In this document: positions 8,263 through 12,239 of the stretch, piece after piece
Numbering within the stretch: the stretch's first letter is position 1
How the letters are laid out: every line of letters begins with the position of its first letter
The notes under the pieces: model-generated
The model's database searches: none
Told to the model about the DNA's origin: nothing
What the model saw: only the letters and a program-made list of their open reading frames with translations
Assembly: GCF_000275845.1 (NCBI RefSeq)
Contig: NW_006766952.1
Span: 139,030 to 151,268 of the forward strand
Origin: Dichomitus squalens LYAD-421 SS1
Lineage: Eukaryota; Basidiomycota; Agaricomycetes; Polyporales; Polyporaceae
Direction of reading: 5' to 3'
DNA length: 12,239 nucleotides
Translations under genes and position numbers: made by a program

Positions 8263-10715
8263 TCAGGCTTCGGTCACATCACGGTCAAGTAATGTAACCT
8301 TGATAGGCAACTCTGGCTTGCTTCCATCGGGCACGACCGAAGGGTACACGATGGGTGCAATATTCCAATAGATCGCCTTCTCCGTCAACTCAAATTTGAA
8401 TGTGGACAAGAGCACCGCGAGGACGACCTCTGCCGATCCTTCAGTTAGCTTAGCCTGCGCAAGATTCACAGACACGAGACGCACTCATTTCAAGTTGAGA
8501 GAACTTGAAGCCGCTGCGAAAAGGTCCTCAGCATCCACACCTCCTCGGCCATGGCAAATGAGGACACCTACATGCAAGCCCGACCACCGGCCCAGAACGT
8601 CATCCTAACCACGAAATGAGCCCTAGCAACTTTCGCTAGAGTCGAAGGTTTAGGCTTACAGGTTAGAGTACACTCCGGGCATATTTGCGTTGGACACCGT
8701 TTCAGGGAGCGGGCTGAGCCAACGCTCCGGCTTCCACTCATGAGCGTCAGGACCCCATATGGCCGGATTCGTGTTCGACGCGTTGATGCTGACGAAGACG
8801 TGAGTGTCCTTCGGCACGAAGATCTCGTGCATCAGCTTCCCATCCAGACCCCGAATGGGTTCGGAGAGGGGAAGGACACTGTCTTTGCGAGCCCTACAAA
8901 GCAGAACAAGGATCAGCACGGACCATGAGATGATGCAGTGAAACCGTGGACACACTCGCGGAATCGCATTGGAGCTGGAACGTGCCTAAGCAAATGGGTG
9001 TGTCAACACATGTTGGCGCGAGGAACCTGTGCGGATGAATTGGAAGGCCTACACTCGGAGAGTCTCGCGACAGATCGCGTCCAAGAACGGAAGCGAGACG
9101 AGGTCGTCATAAGGAATATCCTTCCCGCCCTGCGAGTCTCGCGCCGCGAAGATCTCTTGCCTAACCCGATCCTGTACTTGCTGGTTTTGAGCAAGACGCC
9201 AAAGTGTGATAGAAAGCGCGTTTGATGTGGTGTCCATAGCAGCGAAAGTAATTGTCCTGAGCAACATCGTGAGCATGCAATCCGTAATGCAATACCGACA
9301 GGTGGAGTGGGACACATACGACATCTGCCCGATAAGCTCCCGCTCATCCAGCCTATCCTCAACAGCAGCAGTCATATTAGCCCTCACTACGCAATGCGAT
9401 CAGCTCAACATCATATGTCGAAAGTAAAGCACTTACAGAGAACGCTCATAATGTCTTTCCCCTCACCGACTTGCATAGCAAGTGCCTCATCCCCTTGCAA
9501 CAGCGCCGTCTTCTTCTGCATGAAGATCTCCGTCGACTTTTGCTTCAACGTCTTCGAGATATGCATGATATCCCTGAGTCCTGGGATCGGAGCGATCTTG
9601 CCAAGGGGCTCCAACAAGCACTCTGGGATGAGAGCTTCGACAAGTGGTAAAAATTGGAGGAAGACGCCTAGGGTCGCCATCGTAGGTCTGCGAATCAGTC
9701 TCAATATCAGGTGCCATTCAACTGAAGATGATGTGGATGACTAACGCCATGGACTTCAGCGCCTCACCAAACTCGTCGGCGGATTCCTCGGTGAGCTTAT
9801 CAAAAGAGTAGCCAAGCCCAGCCTGACCGACCAACTCCAGCGCAGTACGGCCCATCCACATTACCATGTCGACTTCTGTGGGCCCCTGGACTACACGCTG
9901 CTCAATTGCTTCGTGGAGCTACAAGAGAGATAAGGAGAGTTAGCTTGTCAACATGATCATGAACTGGGAAGCTGGGAAGTCGAGCTGACCTTGTGGGTGA
10001 CATGATAAAAGGTTGGCATCATATGGCGCATGTGGTTAATGGAAAATACCGGGTTTAGAAGCTTGCGCTGCTTGCGGTGATGATCACCTGTGAAATACAT
10101 CTGGAGTGATCAACCGACAAACTCCTCGCGGTGATGAGGACATGAGTGTAGAGGCGCACCTTGCGTCGCAAGAAGGCCAGGGCCAAAGGCGCGGTTCGTC
10201 AGACTAAGGGCGAATCGCGATTTAGCAACAAGGCTGTAGTATCCTTGAGAAATTGCAGGGGCCGTGACGCACCTCGTGAACCACTCTGCTTCTTGGAAAG
10301 TTTCCTGCTCCTTGACTGCGATGTAATGCATGGCTTTGGGATCGTGCACGAACAGCAACTTGCGCTAACAACCGAAGACATCCCACAATGTCAGGAATTA
10401 GATGGATAGAGCGAGTGCATGCTTACTCCAAGGGGCCCAGAAAGGCGTGCAACCGCAGGGTACTTCTCGGCCAGCTCTCGATAGAAAGCCCATCCCTGTT
10501 TATCGCGAAGTTGCTGAACGTGACCTACAAGGTGGGGCCATGAGATCTGGAAGGAGCTGATCACACCGGCAGAATTCACCGTATAAGTAAGAGGGAGAAG
10601 GAAGCCCAGGGATGTTGTCCAGGTCGCTCTTCACCAGAAGCTGCCGGAAGAGCCGCCAAAGGAATAATGTGGAGCCACAGATCAAGACTGCTTGAAGGAT
10701 TGCTGAGCTGAGCAT
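8263..10715 (-). CDS. Membrane-anchored cytochrome P450 monooxygenase
   Basis: CDS is complement(join(8263..8429,8485..8513,8572..8604,8660..8893,8956..8985,9053..9256,9320..9386,9437..9687,9746..9918,9990..10087,10160..10203,10273..10364,10427..10524,10580..10715)): 551 residues, 13 introns of 50-72 nt. Residues 4-22 form an N-terminal membrane anchor, followed by the hinge DNIPGLPSPSYLYG (33-46). Helix C carries GDHHRKQRKLLNP (124-136), with His where many P450s have Trp. The I-helix has FAAMDTTS (324-331), giving the acid/Thr pair D328-T329; the usual AGx(D/E)TT glycine is Ala326. The K-helix has ETLR (384-387), then PERW (453-456). The heme loop is FWAGGRACIG (479-488) with Cys486 as thiolate ligand. 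Every catalytic element is present, so the enzyme should be active: an ER-anchored, NADPH-P450-reductase-dependent oxygenase. It resembles the large P450 families expanded in wood-decay Agaricomycetes; I cannot fix the CYP family or substrate. The start is the first in-frame ATG before the anchor; an in-frame TTG lies 30 nt upstream. Nothing nearby suggests a biosynthetic cluster. Confidence 0.94.
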
Positions 10716-10790
10716 GCTCTCGGAATGTCCTGTTAGCGATTGCAATATCTGGGGAGGGAGGTTCGGTATGCTTTAGTGCTGCGTTATGGG

Positions 10791-10800
10791 ATACTATATA
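10791..10800 (-). promoter_or_regulatory. TATA box of the P450 gene
   Basis: TATATAGTAT on the minus strand lies about 76-85 nt upstream of the P450 ATG at 10715. That is a normal distance for a fungal TATA box with a short 5' UTR. It is the strongest TATA-like match between the start codon and the CRE-like site further upstream. Confidence 0.55.
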
Positions 10801-10817
10801 TTACTAACAATGCGTGT

Positions 10818-10825
10818 TGACGTCA
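10818..10825. promoter_or_regulatory. CRE-type palindrome TGACGTCA upstream of the P450 gene
   Basis: A perfect 8-bp TGACGTCA is centred about 106 nt upstream of the P450 ATG and about 18 nt beyond the TATA box. This sequence is the consensus for ATF/CREB-type bZIP factors, which in fungi act in stress and nutrient responses. The position relative to the TATA box is what makes it plausible; another TGACGTCA occurs inside the membrane-protein coding exon, where it is probably fortuitous. Confidence 0.45.
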
Positions 10826-10861
10826 GCCGAATGCCCAGAGCGGCTTCCAACATGCGTAGGT

Positions 10862-10888
10862 CACGGACGTCCTGCCTGCAGGTCCGTG
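10862..10888. repeat. Hairpin-forming inverted repeat near the P450 promoter
   Basis: CACGGAC (10862-10868) pairs with GTCCGTG (10882-10888), and CTGC (10872-10875) with GCAG (10878-10881). The result is an 11-bp stem with a 3-nt bulge and a 2-nt loop. It lies about 150-170 nt upstream of the P450 ATG, 36 nt beyond the CRE-type site. As DNA it could be a dyad-symmetric protein-binding site; no family is assigned. Confidence 0.55.
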
Positions 10889-11850
10889 GGATGCGCACTC
10901 TCATCTGATCGGCTGTTCAGAATACCTAGTGCAGAATGGACACGCCTTCCGGCAAATGCCCTTCCAGAAGTTCAAACGAGGCATGCTCTCATACCCGAAC
11001 TGATAACGAATTCGCCTCGTTTCGCGTGTGGGAATGGGTGCTTGCAAGTGAATGGGTATCGCCAGTTTATAGCAGAGCATAGCGTGAGCGAGTGAGAGTC
11101 ATCGCGATCGCAACGCTCACCGGCACCTGTCGGAGGTAACATGTTTACCAAGAGGTTGATCCACGCGGAGTACTTGTACTTGAGATGATTCTGCATCCTA
11201 CTGGGGTGAAATGAGTCGAAAGGCAGCAGCTACATATTACGACAACCACGAGTGTTATCATATATACCTTCATGTTCGTGAGAGCTTCATGGCCGCTAGA
11301 CGACGTCATGTGCGCGGGTTTCCACCTGCACTACATATCGTACTTCTGTAGTCTACATGTCTGCAACCCTTCATCGGCACCGGCGACGAACATATTTGCC
11401 GTGCACAAGTGCAGTGCCCCACGAAAAATTACAAGCTACTTCCCTGCTTTGAGGCCTTATCGTGTTGACGATACAGTCTAGATGCAAGTCGGAGGCCTGT
11501 TGGTGTTACTGGTGACCACACCAAGTCTGGGGTGCGGCATGGTCTTCTAAGAGCAGCGTAGTCCTTCAAGTGAGCCACCGTGCTTCTTCTTTATATCACT
11601 ACTACATGCGATCATCCGGTCGAGAAGTTGCCCCGCTCGCGCACGACAAGAAGCTGTTCTTTTCGAGCATCAGCACTGCGATTAGAAGATCCCATTGTAA
11701 ACAACTCGCCGGAATTGACATAACCCTTGTTACTTGACTAGACTGTCTTGATGCCATTTCTTCAATGTATCTCACGCAGGAGCGAAGGGATCCGCGGAGA
11801 ATGAGCCGGACGCGCCGCGGCAACAACTACACCTCGGGGTGATCCCGACC

Positions 11851-12016
11851 TGTCATACATATGGGCTGGCGACCCCGGGACGGTATCCGGAATGATATCA
11901 GATCCATATCTGGTCCGGATACCGAGACCATATGAAGTCAGCTCTTACCGGTGTCATACAGTCCAGCCCATATGATGTCTATATAGGCCACTGTATGGAT
12001 AGCATATGGGTCTCGT
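11851..12016. repeat. Cluster of overlapping inverted and direct repeats
   Basis: Four copies of the palindrome CATATG lie within 151 bp (11858, 11929, 11969, 12003). CATATGGGCTGG (11858-11869) is the exact reverse complement of CCAGCCCATATG (11963-11974). Nested between them, CGGTATCCGG (11881-11890) pairs exactly with CCGGATACCG (11915-11924), with a further inner stem GATAT/ATATC (11894-11898 and 11906-11910). CGAGACCATATG (11923-11934) pairs with 12003-12015 with one bulged base, as an alternative fold. TGTCATACA is directly repeated at 11851 and 11952. No ORF explains it. Confidence 0.8.
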
Positions 12017-12239
12017 ATGTACAGGGTGTTGGTGAGAGAGCGCCCGCATGGCAGGCACCAGGGTGGCATTCGTTTTAGGTAATATTACTTATCGTCTGCA
12101 ATATACATATAATCACACTTGGGAGATAGCCGCAATGCTGCTATTCATTCTGGTATATAGGATCGCGCATTACAATGAAAGGAGTGTTGGGATAGATACA
12201 CGAAAGGAGGGAACAGTCGACGGCGGGTGTCCCATACAA

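Larger units (their letters stand above)
10826..12239. other. Gene-free flank upstream of the P450
   Basis: Apart from the two inverted-repeat items listed separately, I see no gene. Open frames at 10814-11095 (plus), 10972-11196 (minus) and 11602-11826 (minus) have no recognisable domain. The 10972-11196 frame begins with ATG at 11196 and meets a donor-like GTGAGC after about 26 codons, so it could be a first exon or a remnant, but no convincing partner exon follows. No tRNA or rRNA signature was seen. Confidence 0.5.

Noticed and set aside
8986..9055. Frameshift or pseudogene in the P450 after ETLR
   Set aside because: The frame appears to end (GTG TAG), but a donor at 9052 and the 30-nt exon 8956-8985 restore ETLR-VHVPAPMRFRE-ARKD exactly in frame, as expected for P450s.
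10716..10745. P450 start at the upstream in-frame TTG (10745)
   Set aside because: Nuclear genes rarely start at TTG, and the ATG at 10715 lies directly before the membrane anchor.
11602..11826. 74-residue minus-strand frame near the right end
   Set aside because: It has no ATG-supported domain, convincing splice partners or recognisable family; treated as noise.

Overview
The window is nuclear DNA from a filamentous basidiomycete, most likely an Agaricomycete; Polyporales is my guess from the style of the P450. The three genes I can support are all split by many short introns (mostly 49-72 nt, GTRNGT-like donors, YAG acceptors, CTRAY-like branch sites). All three reading frames close exactly across every junction I propose. 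No bacterial features, CRISPR array, tRNA or rRNA were seen.

Layout: 1-1116 has no gene I can support. 1117-2830 (minus) is a 3-exon gene for a 340-residue single-pass membrane protein: a disordered Pro-rich N-terminal half, a conserved-looking juxtamembrane block, one transmembrane helix and a Ser/Thr-rich tail. Its first intron is 637 nt, about ten times longer than any other here. 2831-3737 is the promoter region shared with a divergent gene. It holds two 125-bp inverted arms, about 89% identical without gaps by hand count, placed almost symmetrically 157 and 180 nt upstream of the two start codons.

3738-8002 (plus) is a 22-exon gene for a 1028-residue SART3/Prp24-type U6 snRNP recycling factor: N-terminal HAT repeats, a nuclear localisation signal, four RRMs and a C-terminal LSm-binding tail. 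8003-8262 is a short convergent spacer. 8263-10715 (minus) is a 14-exon gene for a 551-residue membrane-anchored cytochrome P450 with an intact I-helix acid/threonine pair, ExxR, PERW and heme-Cys loop. Its upstream region carries a TATA box and a perfect CRE palindrome in promoter-like spacing. 10716-12239 has no gene I can support, but holds a hairpin near the P450 promoter and a dense cluster of overlapping palindromes at about 11850-12020.

The three genes do not form an evident pathway or cluster: one is a housekeeping splicing factor, one a P450 of unknown substrate and one an uncharacterised membrane protein. The least explained parts are the mirrored arms between the divergent genes, the palindrome cluster at the right end and the uncharacterised membrane protein with its long first intron.
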